From Mycolicibacterium chitae (GTDB lineage: Bacteria; Actinomycetota; Actinomycetes; Mycobacteriales; Mycobacteriaceae), in assembly GCF_900637205.1 (NCBI RefSeq), contig NZ_LR134355.1, forward strand, positions 4,774,001-4,838,000: a DNA stretch of 64,000 nt, given 5' to 3'. A program made the translations under genes and the position numbers. The notes beneath the pieces were generated by a model. The model searched no databases, had not been told where the DNA came from, and saw nothing but the letters and a program-made list of their open reading frames with translations. Below, piece after piece: positions 42,176 to 49,686 of the stretch. Position 1 is the stretch's first letter; each line of letters starts with the position of its first letter.

Positions 42176-42898
42176 TCAGCTCTCGTCGAGGTTCACCCAG
42201 ACCGCCACCGCGCGCTCGCTGCCGGTATTGGCGATCCGGTGCGGCCGGTCCGACGAGTACGCGATGACGTCGCCGGGCTGCAGGACATGCCGCTGGCCGT
42301 CGAGTTCGATGGTCAATTCGCCGCTGATCAGCAGGCCGAACTCGCGGCCGTCGTGATGGGTGGCCGTCGGCCCGCTGGCCCCACCCAGGTCGTACTCGTT
42401 GATGGCCAGTTCCAGGCCGGCCGCGGCGTCGTTGTGGGCCACCCGCCGCGTCGTGCCCTCCCCGAGACTCACCACCGTCTGCTCGTCGAGCCGGGTGACC
42501 GGGGAGGGGTCGGCACCGTCCTTGTGGGCGAACAGGTCGTACATGTGCACCCCGAGCGCCGAGGCGACCGCCACCAAGGTGCCCACCGACGCGGTGGAAA
42601 CGCCGCGTTCCAGCATGCTCAACATGGACACGCTGACCCCGGTCCGCTCCGCGACGTCGCGCAACGTCAGCCGCTGCCGCAGCCGCATGGCCCGGATCCG
42701 GGCCCCGACGAGCAACATCGTCTGCTCGGCGGCGTCGGCGTCCCGCTCGGCGAGCGCGTTGTCGGCCGAGGCGCGTTTGGTGGTCTTCGGGCTGCGGTCG
42801 GAGCCGTCGTCCTTACCCGATTTCGCGGAGGTCCGCGCTCCGGAGGCAGCGGCGCTGCTGCGCCGCCCTGCCGGTGCGGTGGTTCGAGTTGGCGTCAT
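42176..42898 (-). CDS. XRE-family regulator with C-terminal cupin (island regulator)
   Basis: A 240-residue protein: disordered basic N-terminus (~1-55), an XRE helix-turn-helix (~62-120, RIRAMRLRQRLTLRDVAERTG then SVSMLSMLERG) and a cupin_2 sensor (~165-235, HHDGREFGLLISGELTIELDG). Such proteins often sense metabolites through the cupin barrel. The recognition helix is almost the same as in the second XRE-cupin at 56371, so they may share targets. Its position between the molybdenum hydroxylase operon and the Rieske gene makes it the probable local regulator acting at the ATTGAA motifs. Confidence 0.92.
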   Translation of the reverse strand: MTPTRTTAPAGRRSSAAASGARTSAKSGKDDGSDRSPKTTKRASADNALAERDADAAEQTMLLVGARIRAMRLRQRLTLRDVAERTGVSVSMLSMLERGVSTASVGTLVAVASALGVHMYDLFAHKDGADPSPVTRLDEQTVVSLGEGTTRRVAHNDAAAGLELAINEYDLGGASGPTATHHDGREFGLLISGELTIELDGQRHVLQPGDVIAYSSDRPHRIANTGSERAVAVWVNLDES

Positions 42899-43038
42899 CA
42901 GGGCTCCGAAGGGGCTGGTAGACGGGGAGTCTGTTTCAGCTTAGGTGAACGTCCACCATATTCCTGCGACTCGCGGCCGGAAGTCCCGCCCGAATCGGCC
43001 GCCCGGCCCGAGTCTGCGCACGTCGGGACCGCTGGAGT

Positions 43039-43076
43039 GCGCGACACCCGCCGGAAAGCTCCGGCGAGTGTCGCGC
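43039..43076 (-). terminator. long hairpin terminator after the Rieske oxygenase gene
   Basis: Two 17-nt arms (43039-43055 and 43060-43076) pair with a single mismatch around the loop AAAG/AAGC. It begins 22 nt beyond the stop of the leftward Rieske gene and could also insulate the XRE-cupin promoter. There is no U-tract. Confidence 0.8.
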
Positions 43077-43097
43077 TCCGCCTCGAAAGCCCGCGGA

Positions 43098-44090
43098 TCA
43101 GGCGCCGTAGGGTCCGTACGTCTCGACCTTGGCCAGCGACGCCAACCGCTGCCGGTACAGCAGGCTCGCGGCATCCGGCACCTTGATATGCAGTTCTTCG
43201 CGCAACGACTCCGGAAGCTTCTCGGGCCGTTGACTCTCCACGATCCGGCGATCCTGCTCCATGATCGTGGTGGTGAAATCGCCGAACTTGCTGTCGGGTT
43301 CGTCGTGGGAATGGTTGCGCGCGATGATCACGAACAGTTCGGTGGTCGCCTCGGCCCGCGGGACGGTGAACTGGGTGAGGATGGTCTCCCGACCGGTACC
43401 GATCTCGATCTTCTTGAGGTGGATGGTGAACGGCACCACCAGGGTGTATTCGTAGCGGACCTTCTGGCTGCCGCCCGCGCCGTAGAGGTCGCTGGGCTCC
43501 TCCTGCTCGAGCCAGTAATGCAGGCCATTGCTGAGCTTTTCGACCGTGTACGGCGTGATCTCGGCGTTCTCCTCGGTCCCCAGCAGGCCGTTGTGGACGT
43601 ACGGGAAATGCGAGAAGTCCATGAAGTTCTCGACGGTGCGCGCCGCGGCCGCGTTCCACACCTCGCGGTAGGCGAAGAAGGACTTCCAACTGGGCAGGTC
43701 GTAGACGTCCCCGGGGTAGCGCGGGATCTCGTCGCGCGGTTCCTCCATCGCCACCCAGACCAGGCCGTACCGCTCGCGGACCTGGAAGGCCGTGGCGCGC
43801 GCGGTCGACGGGATGGCCGCATCGGCCGGCCGGGACGGGATGCGCACGCACGCGCCGGTGCGGTCGTACTGCCAGCCGTGATAGGGGCAGACGAGGGTGC
43901 CGTTGCGCACCCAACCGAGCGACAGGGCGGCCCCGCGGTGGATACACAGATCGCGGAATGCGGCCACGCCGTTCTCGTCTCGGTAGGCGACGATGTAGTC
44001 GTCGAGCAGACCGAAACGTTTGGGCTGGTCGGTGATGTCGTCGACGGCGGCGATGGGGTGCCAGAAGCCGGCAAGGGCGGATTGGGACAC
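43098..44090 (-). CDS. Rieske 2Fe-2S aromatic oxygenase (VanA-like)
   Basis: About 330 residues from the GTG at 44090 (GGAG 10 nt upstream). The Rieske centre is C49-I-H51 and C68-P-Y-H71 (DLCIHRGA, VCPYHGW). The mononuclear iron site fits NFMDFSHFPYVH, with Asp158, His161 and His166. Such oxygenases demethylate or hydroxylate aromatic and heteroaromatic acids using electrons from a VanB-type reductase, here most likely the one at 30924-31877. The frame is open for 98 codons further upstream, but that part is basic, unlike any oxygenase, and lacks a ribosome site. Confidence 0.93.
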   Translation of the reverse strand: MSQSALAGFWHPIAAVDDITDQPKRFGLLDDYIVAYRDENGVAAFRDLCIHRGAALSLGWVRNGTLVCPYHGWQYDRTGACVRIPSRPADAAIPSTARATAFQVRERYGLVWVAMEEPRDEIPRYPGDVYDLPSWKSFFAYREVWNAAAARTVENFMDFSHFPYVHNGLLGTEENAEITPYTVEKLSNGLHYWLEQEEPSDLYGAGGSQKVRYEYTLVVPFTIHLKKIEIGTGRETILTQFTVPRAEATTELFVIIARNHSHDEPDSKFGDFTTTIMEQDRRIVESQRPEKLPESLREELHIKVPDAASLLYRQRLASLAKVETYGPYGA

Positions 44091-44457
44091 GGGTGGGACT
44101 CCGTTTCGAAGCGGGAAGGGATCGGAAGATTTCACGGCGTGGGCAGCGCGCTGCGCCGCCCGCGACCGCGAGGTATCTGCCGCCAGTCCCCGCCGTCGAT
44201 CAGACCTCGACGAAAGAGTGCGAATCGCGAGACCACCCGCATCCCTCACCTCCGGAGCATCATCTTCAGCGTCACTCAATAACCGGCCGTGATCAGCGAC
44301 AACCCTCGCGGCCGCGGTGCCGAGTTTCACTGTGGTACAGCGGAATCTGCTGGCCGGCGCCCACGATGGTCGCCCGCCTTTCAATGTGCCTGAATTTTAG
44401 GTCAGTGGGATGTGAACCGCAACACAACGCCACAAATCCCGGCCCGCATCGGCTAGG
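44091..44457. other. 367-nt region without a gene, upstream of the Rieske oxygenase
   Basis: No credible coding sequence is seen on either strand. It should hold the Rieske promoter. TTTCAAT (44379-44385) and CTGAATTTTAGGTCAG (44390-44405) are AT-rich islands; the first is an inverted copy of the ATTGAAA core found at other promoters of this cluster. No strong hairpin was found. Confidence 0.5.
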
Positions 44458-45147
44458 TCAGCCGAACCGCAGTTCGGCCAACGATCGGATCAACCGAGCG
44501 CGCCGCGGCAGCTCCCAGGTGGCCTCCGACCGGTCCAGCAGCGCCGCCGACAGGCCCGCCCCCAGCGCACCCTCGATGTCGTTGACGTAGGAGTCGCCGA
44601 CCATCAGGCACCGCCCGGGCTCGACCTGCAGGGCGGCGCAGGAGAATTCGAACGCGCTGCGGTCGGGCTTGGCCCCGGGCAGCTCCGAGGAGGCGAACAA
44701 CGGTAGGTCCAGGCCGGCGAGGAAGGTGGCGTCGACCTTGCGCTGCTGATCGGCGGCGTCGCCGTTGGTCAGCAGGCCCACCCGCAACCCGGCGTCCAGC
44801 GCCGCGCGGACCGCGGCCTCGGCATCCGGGAAGGCGCGCCACGCCGAGCGGTAGCGGGACCAGTACGCGTCGAACATCGCGTCGGCCTCGTCGTCGCCGA
44901 GTCGCACCGGGTCCAGCAGGGCCCGGATCCGGGCCCGGCGCTGCTCGAGCTTGGTGAGTTCACCACGCTGATAGCGCGCGTAGTACCGGCTCTCGAGCAC
45001 CTGCCAGGCGGCCGCGAGCTCCTCGGGGGCCAGGGCCAGCCCGACATCGGTCCCCCAGTGCCGCAGCGCATCCGCCGCGGCGCCGCGGTGATCCAGCAGC
45101 GTGTCGTCGAGGTCGAACAGCACCGCCTCGCAATGGACTTCGCTCAC
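44458..45147 (-). CDS. HAD-superfamily hydrolase
   Basis: About 229 residues from a GTG at 45147. Motif I is LFDLDDTLLDH (Asp at ~11 and ~13), motif II is LLTNGDA (~110), Lys of motif III is in GAKPDRSAFEF and motif IV is MVGDSYVNDIEGAL. The helical cap fits the haloacid dehalogenase/phosphatase group. Translation is probably coupled to a 7-codon leader that has the strong ribosome site (45144-45167). A phosphatase or dehalogenase role in the island is possible but unproven. Confidence 0.9.
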   Translation of the reverse strand: MSEVHCEAVLFDLDDTLLDHRGAAADALRHWGTDVGLALAPEELAAAWQVLESRYYARYQRGELTKLEQRRARIRALLDPVRLGDDEADAMFDAYWSRYRSAWRAFPDAEAAVRAALDAGLRVGLLTNGDAADQQRKVDATFLAGLDLPLFASSELPGAKPDRSAFEFSCAALQVEPGRCLMVGDSYVNDIEGALGAGLSAALLDRSEATWELPRRARLIRSLAELRFG

Positions 45148-45167
45148 CCGCCGGCCGCCGTTGCCAT
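45144..45167 (-). other. 7-codon leader peptide overlapping the HAD gene start
   Basis: An ATG at 45167, preceded by AAGGAGG at 6-nt spacing, opens M-A-T-A-A-G-G and stops at TGA 45146-45144. That stop overlaps the GTG start of the HAD gene (GTGA). The HAD start itself has no ribosome site, so it may depend on termination-reinitiation from this leader. Confidence 0.55.
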
Positions 45168-45288
45168 AGCGCCTCCTTCGCCGAGAGTGCAATAGTCCGA
45201 GGGAACTTCATCCAATCTAGATGCACGCAGCGCCCGGCGGCACCCGGCCCGCCCCGAGTAAAGTTCAGTAGATCAGAAAAGTTGTTTG

Positions 45289-45309
45289 ACTGTATTGAAA
45301 CTGATGCTA
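45289..45309. promoter_or_regulatory. ATTGAA-centred motif upstream of the bicupin gene
   Basis: CTGTATTGAAACTGATGCT (45290-45308) closely matches the cyclase-operon site at 35021-35041 (19 of 21). It ends 10 nt before the GTG at 45320. TTGACT (45286-45291) and TAGCCT (45308-45313) could be -35 and -10 boxes of a leaderless promoter, so the motif would lie inside the promoter and binding would block RNA polymerase. Confidence 0.65.
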
Positions 45310-45319
45310 GCCTTGCGCC

Positions 45320-46168
45320 GTGGCTGAACAGCAGACGACGACGCCGGGTATGCGAGTCATCACCCGCGACGAATGGGGCCCCGACCAAGGACTGATCGAG
45401 GGCGGCACCTGGTTCGAGATGGTGGGCCCGGCCTCGGGCGCGAAATGCCGTGGGCTCTACGACCTTCAGTTCGAGCAGGACGGTCGGTCGAAGCTGCTGA
45501 CGCACCCCACCGAAGCCGCGTATTACGTTGTCGGCGGGTCAGGTTCGATCGTGCACGACACGACCGGCGACGCCCAACCGTTGGCCGAGGGCTCGATGGT
45601 GCACGTGCGTCCCCACACTCCGTACCGGCTGACCGGCGCGGCGGGCACCCGCCTGGTCGGCGGCCCCTGCCCCGGACAGGATTCGATCACCGGCGCCCCC
45701 GTCATCCCCGCGCCCGCCGCGGACACCTGGCCCGTCATCTCCGTGCACCACCGCGACAAGCCCGGCCTGATGGTCCCGTTCATCTCGCAGGACGCCCGCC
45801 TCGTGGTGTGGCTCGGCATCGGGGCCGTAGCCGCCAACATGAACTACGTCGTGCTGCAACCGGGTGAGCGCAACAAGGAACACGTGCACGCCTACTCCGA
45901 GGACACCATCCACATCCTGGAGGGCCGCGGCACCGCCGAGAACGTCACCACCGGTGAGAAACTCGCGTTCGGCCCCGGCGATACCATCCACATCGAGATC
46001 GGCTTCTGGCACGCCGTGGCCGCCGACCGTGGTGAGCGCATCGTCAGCGTCGGTGGTCCCTGCCCCGCCGATGTCGACATGCTCCGCGCGGCCGGCGTCG
46101 ACGTCGACCAGATCGAGCTTCCCCCGGACGCGGCACTCCCGGTACCTGGAGCCGTGTCCGGAAGCTGA
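45320..46168 (+). CDS. bicupin protein (ureidoglycine aminohydrolase-like fold)
   Basis: A 282-residue two-cupin protein from a GTG with no ribosome site, probably leaderless. The first barrel (~40-115) has THPTEAAYYVVGGSGSI; the second (~175-245) has a full metal site, HVHAYSEDTIHILEGRG and later FWHAV, for His/His/Glu/His binding. The layout resembles (S)-ureidoglycine aminohydrolase and bicupin dioxygenases. In this island it could process a nitrogen-containing ring-cleavage product. The operon likely continues with xdhC 48 nt later. Confidence 0.8.
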   Translation: MAEQQTTTPGMRVITRDEWGPDQGLIEGGTWFEMVGPASGAKCRGLYDLQFEQDGRSKLLTHPTEAAYYVVGGSGSIVHDTTGDAQPLAEGSMVHVRPHTPYRLTGAAGTRLVGGPCPGQDSITGAPVIPAPAADTWPVISVHHRDKPGLMVPFISQDARLVVWLGIGAVAANMNYVVLQPGERNKEHVHAYSEDTIHILEGRGTAENVTTGEKLAFGPGDTIHIEIGFWHAVAADRGERIVSVGGPCPADVDMLRAAGVDVDQIELPPDAALPVPGAVSGS

Positions 46169-46216
46169 ACCGCAGGCAACTACCGGAGACGTTGTGCAGC
46201 GAAGGGAGTCTGGCTC

Positions 46217-47365
46217 ATGTACGACGTGCTGGACGACCTCGTGAAGTGGTGGTCCGCCGGCGAATCCGTCGGCGTGGGCACCGTGGTGGCCACCTTCAAG
46301 TCCGCGCCCCGTCCCCCGGGCGCCTCGATGCTGGTCGGTCCCGACGGCAGCGCCGCCGGTTCGGTCTCCGGGGGTTGCGTGGAGGGCGCGGTCTACGAAC
46401 TCGCCCGCGCGGTCGTCGGCACCGGGGAGCCGGTGCTCGAGCGCTACGGCGTCTCCGACGATGACGCCTTCGACGTCGGGCTCACCTGCGGCGGCATCCT
46501 GGACGTGTTCGTCGAGAGCATCGACCGGCGGACGTTCCCGGAGTTCGGCGAGCTGGTCGCCATGGTGCGCGCCGAGCAACCGGTGGCGCTGGCCACCGTC
46601 ATCGCCCATCCCGAAGCCGAGCGGGTGGGTCGACGGCTCATCGTGCCGGCGAACGGGGACCCGATCGGGACGCTGGGCTCCGCGCACGCCGACAATGCCG
46701 TCGCCGCAGACGCTTTGGGGCTGCTGGCCGCGGGAACCAACGCGACGCTGCACTACGGTCCCGACGGCCAGCGCCGCGGCGACGAGATGGGCGTGTTCGT
46801 CTGGGCCTTCGCGCCGAAACCCCGGATGCTGGTGTTCGGCGCCATCGACTTCGCGGCCGCGGTAGCCCGGGTCGGCACCTTCCTCGGCTACCGCGTGACG
46901 GTCTGCGATGCGCGGCCGGTCTTCGCCACCAGGAGCCGCTTCCCGGGGATCGACGACGTGGTGGTGCAGTGGCCGCACCGCTATCTGGGCGCCGAGCACG
47001 CGGCCGGCCGCATCGACGCGCGCACCGTCATCGCGGTGCTCACCCACGACCCCAAATTCGATGTTCCGCTGCTCGAGATCGCGCTGCGGATGCCGGAGCT
47101 CGGATACATCGGCGCCATGGGGTCCCGGCGCACCCACGAGGACCGGCTGGACCGGCTGCGCAGCGCCGGGCTCGCCGAGGCCGAGATCGCCAGGCTGTCC
47201 AGTCCGATCGGCCTGGACCTCGGCGCGCGCACGCCCGAGGAGACCGCGATCAGCATCGCCGCGGAGATCATCGCCACGCGGTGGGACGGCAGCGGACGGC
47301 GGCTGGCCGAGACGCGCGGGCCCATCCACCGACATGCCATCCACCGACATGCGGAAGCGCGGTGA
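46217..47365 (+). CDS. XdhC/CoxI-type molybdenum cofactor insertion protein
   Basis: A 382-residue XdhC-family protein: an N-terminal XdhC/CoxI domain (~10-75, PPGASMLVGPDGSAAGSVSGGCVEGAV) with the conserved Cys that binds molybdenum cofactor, and a C-terminal Rossmann-like domain (~195-350). XdhC binds Moco, promotes its sulfuration and inserts it in xanthine-dehydrogenase-type enzymes. It is therefore the maturation factor for the CoxLMS-type hydroxylase on the opposite strand. A 15-nt duplication at the 3' end yields a tail with two I-H-R-H-A units. Confidence 0.93.
   Translation: MYDVLDDLVKWWSAGESVGVGTVVATFKSAPRPPGASMLVGPDGSAAGSVSGGCVEGAVYELARAVVGTGEPVLERYGVSDDDAFDVGLTCGGILDVFVESIDRRTFPEFGELVAMVRAEQPVALATVIAHPEAERVGRRLIVPANGDPIGTLGSAHADNAVAADALGLLAAGTNATLHYGPDGQRRGDEMGVFVWAFAPKPRMLVFGAIDFAAAVARVGTFLGYRVTVCDARPVFATRSRFPGIDDVVVQWPHRYLGAEHAAGRIDARTVIAVLTHDPKFDVPLLEIALRMPELGYIGAMGSRRTHEDRLDRLRSAGLAEAEIARLSSPIGLDLGARTPEETAISIAAEIIATRWDGSGRRLAETRGPIHRHAIHRHAEAR
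47323..47352. repeat. perfect 15-nt tandem duplication at the end of xdhC
   Basis: CATCCACCGACATGC occurs at 47323-47337 and again at 47338-47352. It keeps the frame and adds five residues to the C-terminal tail of the XdhC protein. This is a second example in the window of a 15-nt in-frame repeat at a gene end. Confidence 0.9.
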
Positions 47366-47435
47366 TTCCCCCTGGTTCCGTACCCCTGGCTCACCTGAAA
47401 TCGCCTTTGTACCAACCCACCCGGAGGTGTTTGAA

Positions 47436-48224
47436 TTGCTGACGCAGATGAACTGCCGCCTGCCCGATGGCTCCTGGAAAGAGCTGCCCGCCGAGGAGGT
47501 CTTCGACCTCTGGCTCGACCCTGAGCACACCGCGGTCGTGTCGATCGACATGCACCGCGGTCACGTCGGACCCGAACCGGAACTCCCCTGCCCCGCACCG
47601 CGAGCCCGCGACCGCATCGCCGCCCACAACGTGTTCCACTCGGCGGCACGGGAACTGCAGGTTCCGGTCATCCACGTGCAGCACTGGCAGCGCCACGGCG
47701 GCATTGACGACCTGAACTCCAAGGCCCACAACCGGCGCGCGAACTGGCGGGTGCTCTACCCGCTTTTCCTGCCCGAGAACCAGCTCACCGACGAGCTGAA
47801 CTGGGAGGGCACCAAGTGGCTCGACCTGATGGTCGAGGAGGATCCGCGGGACTACTACATCCGCTCCAAGAAGCGCCTGTCGGCCTTCTACCCCACCGAC
47901 CTCGAGTTCCTGCTGCGCCAACTCGACGTGCACAACGTGGTCCTGGACGGCACGCTCACCGACTGCTGCGTGCTCAACTCGGCGTTCGACGCGGCCAACC
48001 GCGACTTCCGGGTCATCGTCCCGCCGGACCTGACCGCCGGGCTGTCGGAGGAATCCGAGGAGCAGGCACTCGCCGTCATCGCGCGGCACCTCGGCCTCGT
48101 CCTCAACGCACCGGCGGTGGTGCGGGAGTGGGCCGCCCGCCGCGAGGCACCGGTCCCGGCGGGCTTCGCCGAGGCCGAGACCGCCGGCGAGGTGGTCGCG
48201 GCCACCCGCGCGGCCACGGTGTAG
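47436..48224 (+). CDS. isochorismatase-family amidohydrolase
   Basis: About 262 residues. I choose the TTG at 47436 because GGAGG lies 8 nt upstream; the ATG at 47448 is the alternative, 20 nt away from that site. The triad is Asp38 (VVSIDMHRG), Lys145/146 (RSKKRLSAF) and Cys177/178 (LTDCCVLNSAF). Relatives include N-carbamoylsarcosine amidase, maleamate amidohydrolase and ureidoacrylate amidohydrolase, all acting late in N-heterocycle breakdown, which suits this island. Confidence 0.9.
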   Translation: MLTQMNCRLPDGSWKELPAEEVFDLWLDPEHTAVVSIDMHRGHVGPEPELPCPAPRARDRIAAHNVFHSAARELQVPVIHVQHWQRHGGIDDLNSKAHNRRANWRVLYPLFLPENQLTDELNWEGTKWLDLMVEEDPRDYYIRSKKRLSAFYPTDLEFLLRQLDVHNVVLDGTLTDCCVLNSAFDAANRDFRVIVPPDLTAGLSEESEEQALAVIARHLGLVLNAPAVVREWAARREAPVPAGFAEAETAGEVVAATRAATV

Positions 48225-48285
48225 TTCGCTCACCAGGCAGTCCGCGGCCACCCGTTGGCATTCGAAACCATTCGAGGAGCACTGA

Positions 48286-49686
48286 ATGTCCGATCTGGCT
48301 GAGCCCACGCCGCCCCGCAGCGCGGGACGTCCGATCCTCACCGTCGGGTTCGACGAGCGCCTGTCGCCGCCGCGCACGGCGCTGTTCGGCCTGCAGCACC
48401 TGCTGGCACTGACCGGGATCTGGCTGTTCCCCGCGTTGATCGGCGCTGCCCTCGACCTGTCGCACGAGCAGACGGGGTGGCTCACGCAGGGTTGTCTGTT
48501 CATGACCGGACTGATCACGGTGCTGCAATCGAGTCGGTTGCTGCGGCTGCCGATCGTGCAGGGTCCGACGGCGGCATTCATGCTCGCGATCATCGCTGCC
48601 GGCAGCACTTTCGGCCTGGGCACCGCCTTCGGTTCGATGTTCGTGGCGGGGCTGATCTTCGCGGCGCTGGCGCTGCCGCTGCGCAGGCTCGGCCTGTTCG
48701 GACACATCGCGAAGCTGGTCGCCAACCCGATCCTGCTCGGGACGCTGCTGCTGATCATCGGCGCCCAGTTGGCCTCGATCGGGCTGAGCGGGTGGTTCGG
48801 CACACCCGGGAACCCGGGGCACGGCTGGCCGTTCTTCCTGATCAGCATCGTGACGGTGCTGGCGGTGATCGGCTTCGCCGTGTTCGGCGGCGACACCATC
48901 GTCCGGCGCGGGGCCATCTTCTGGGGCATCGTCATCGGCACCGTGGTCGCATTCCTCACCGGGGTGTGGTCCCTGCCGGCCGTCACCGGGACCGCGCTGG
49001 TGGCGCCACCGCAGTTGCTGCCCTTCGGGTTTGGCGTCGCCTGGCCCGCGGTGGTGCTGATGCTGATCGCGTTCCTGCAGGCCGGCGCCGAGTCCGCGGG
49101 CATGTACCAGCTGGTGGGTAGCTGGGGTGGGCAGCGGGTGGATGTCGACCGCACCAACCGCGGCCTGTTCACCGAGTTCGCCGGCACCGCGGTGGGTTCG
49201 CTGTTCTGCGGCATCGGCACGACCTCCTACCCGGAGAACGCCGGCATTGTCCGGATGTCCGGGATCGGCAGCCGCTTCGTCACGCTGACGGCCGGCGCGG
49301 CCGCCCTGGTGCTGGCGTTCGTGCCGGCCGTCGGGCTGTTCATCGCGGGGTTGCCGTTGCCGGTGCTCGCCGCGGCCTCCACCATCCTGTTCGGCATCAT
49401 CGCGCTGTCCGGGGTGCAGATGATGAACAACGTGCACTGGGACGAGTTGAACCTGATGGTCGCGGCCCCGGCGTTCATCATCGCCCTGGGCACCGCCCAC
49501 CTGCCCGAGGACATCCTGGCGGTGCTGCCCGACTCGGTGGCCAGCGTCGTCACCACACCCATGATGGTCGGCGTAATCCTGTTGTTCGTACTGCATCTCG
49601 TGCTCAACGTCGGCGTGCGGCGGCTGTTGAACCGCCCCGAGGCCACCGAGCCGCCCCTGGTGGTCCCCGCCATCGGGACCGAGTGA
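48286..49686 (+). CDS. NCS2-family nucleobase permease (uracil/xanthine type)
   Basis: A 466-residue permease with about 14 hydrophobic helices of the SLC23/NCS2 fold. FGLQHLLALTG (~28-38), QGPTAAFMLAIIAAG (~88-102) and GTTSYPENAGIVRMSGI (~305-322) match the xanthine/uracil permease signatures, with the NxG-like segment in the last. It imports a purine, pyrimidine or similar N-heterocycle with protons. Its place between the amidohydrolase and the OYE gene suggests that it brings in the island's substrate. Confidence 0.93.
   Translation: MSDLAEPTPPRSAGRPILTVGFDERLSPPRTALFGLQHLLALTGIWLFPALIGAALDLSHEQTGWLTQGCLFMTGLITVLQSSRLLRLPIVQGPTAAFMLAIIAAGSTFGLGTAFGSMFVAGLIFAALALPLRRLGLFGHIAKLVANPILLGTLLLIIGAQLASIGLSGWFGTPGNPGHGWPFFLISIVTVLAVIGFAVFGGDTIVRRGAIFWGIVIGTVVAFLTGVWSLPAVTGTALVAPPQLLPFGFGVAWPAVVLMLIAFLQAGAESAGMYQLVGSWGGQRVDVDRTNRGLFTEFAGTAVGSLFCGIGTTSYPENAGIVRMSGIGSRFVTLTAGAAALVLAFVPAVGLFIAGLPLPVLAAASTILFGIIALSGVQMMNNVHWDELNLMVAAPAFIIALGTAHLPEDILAVLPDSVASVVTTPMMVGVILLFVLHLVLNVGVRRLLNRPEATEPPLVVPAIGTE

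Noticed and set aside
44091..44384. N-terminal extension of the Rieske oxygenase
   Set aside because: It lacks a ribosome site and resembles no oxygenase; the GTG at 44090 has GGAG and gives a normal start.
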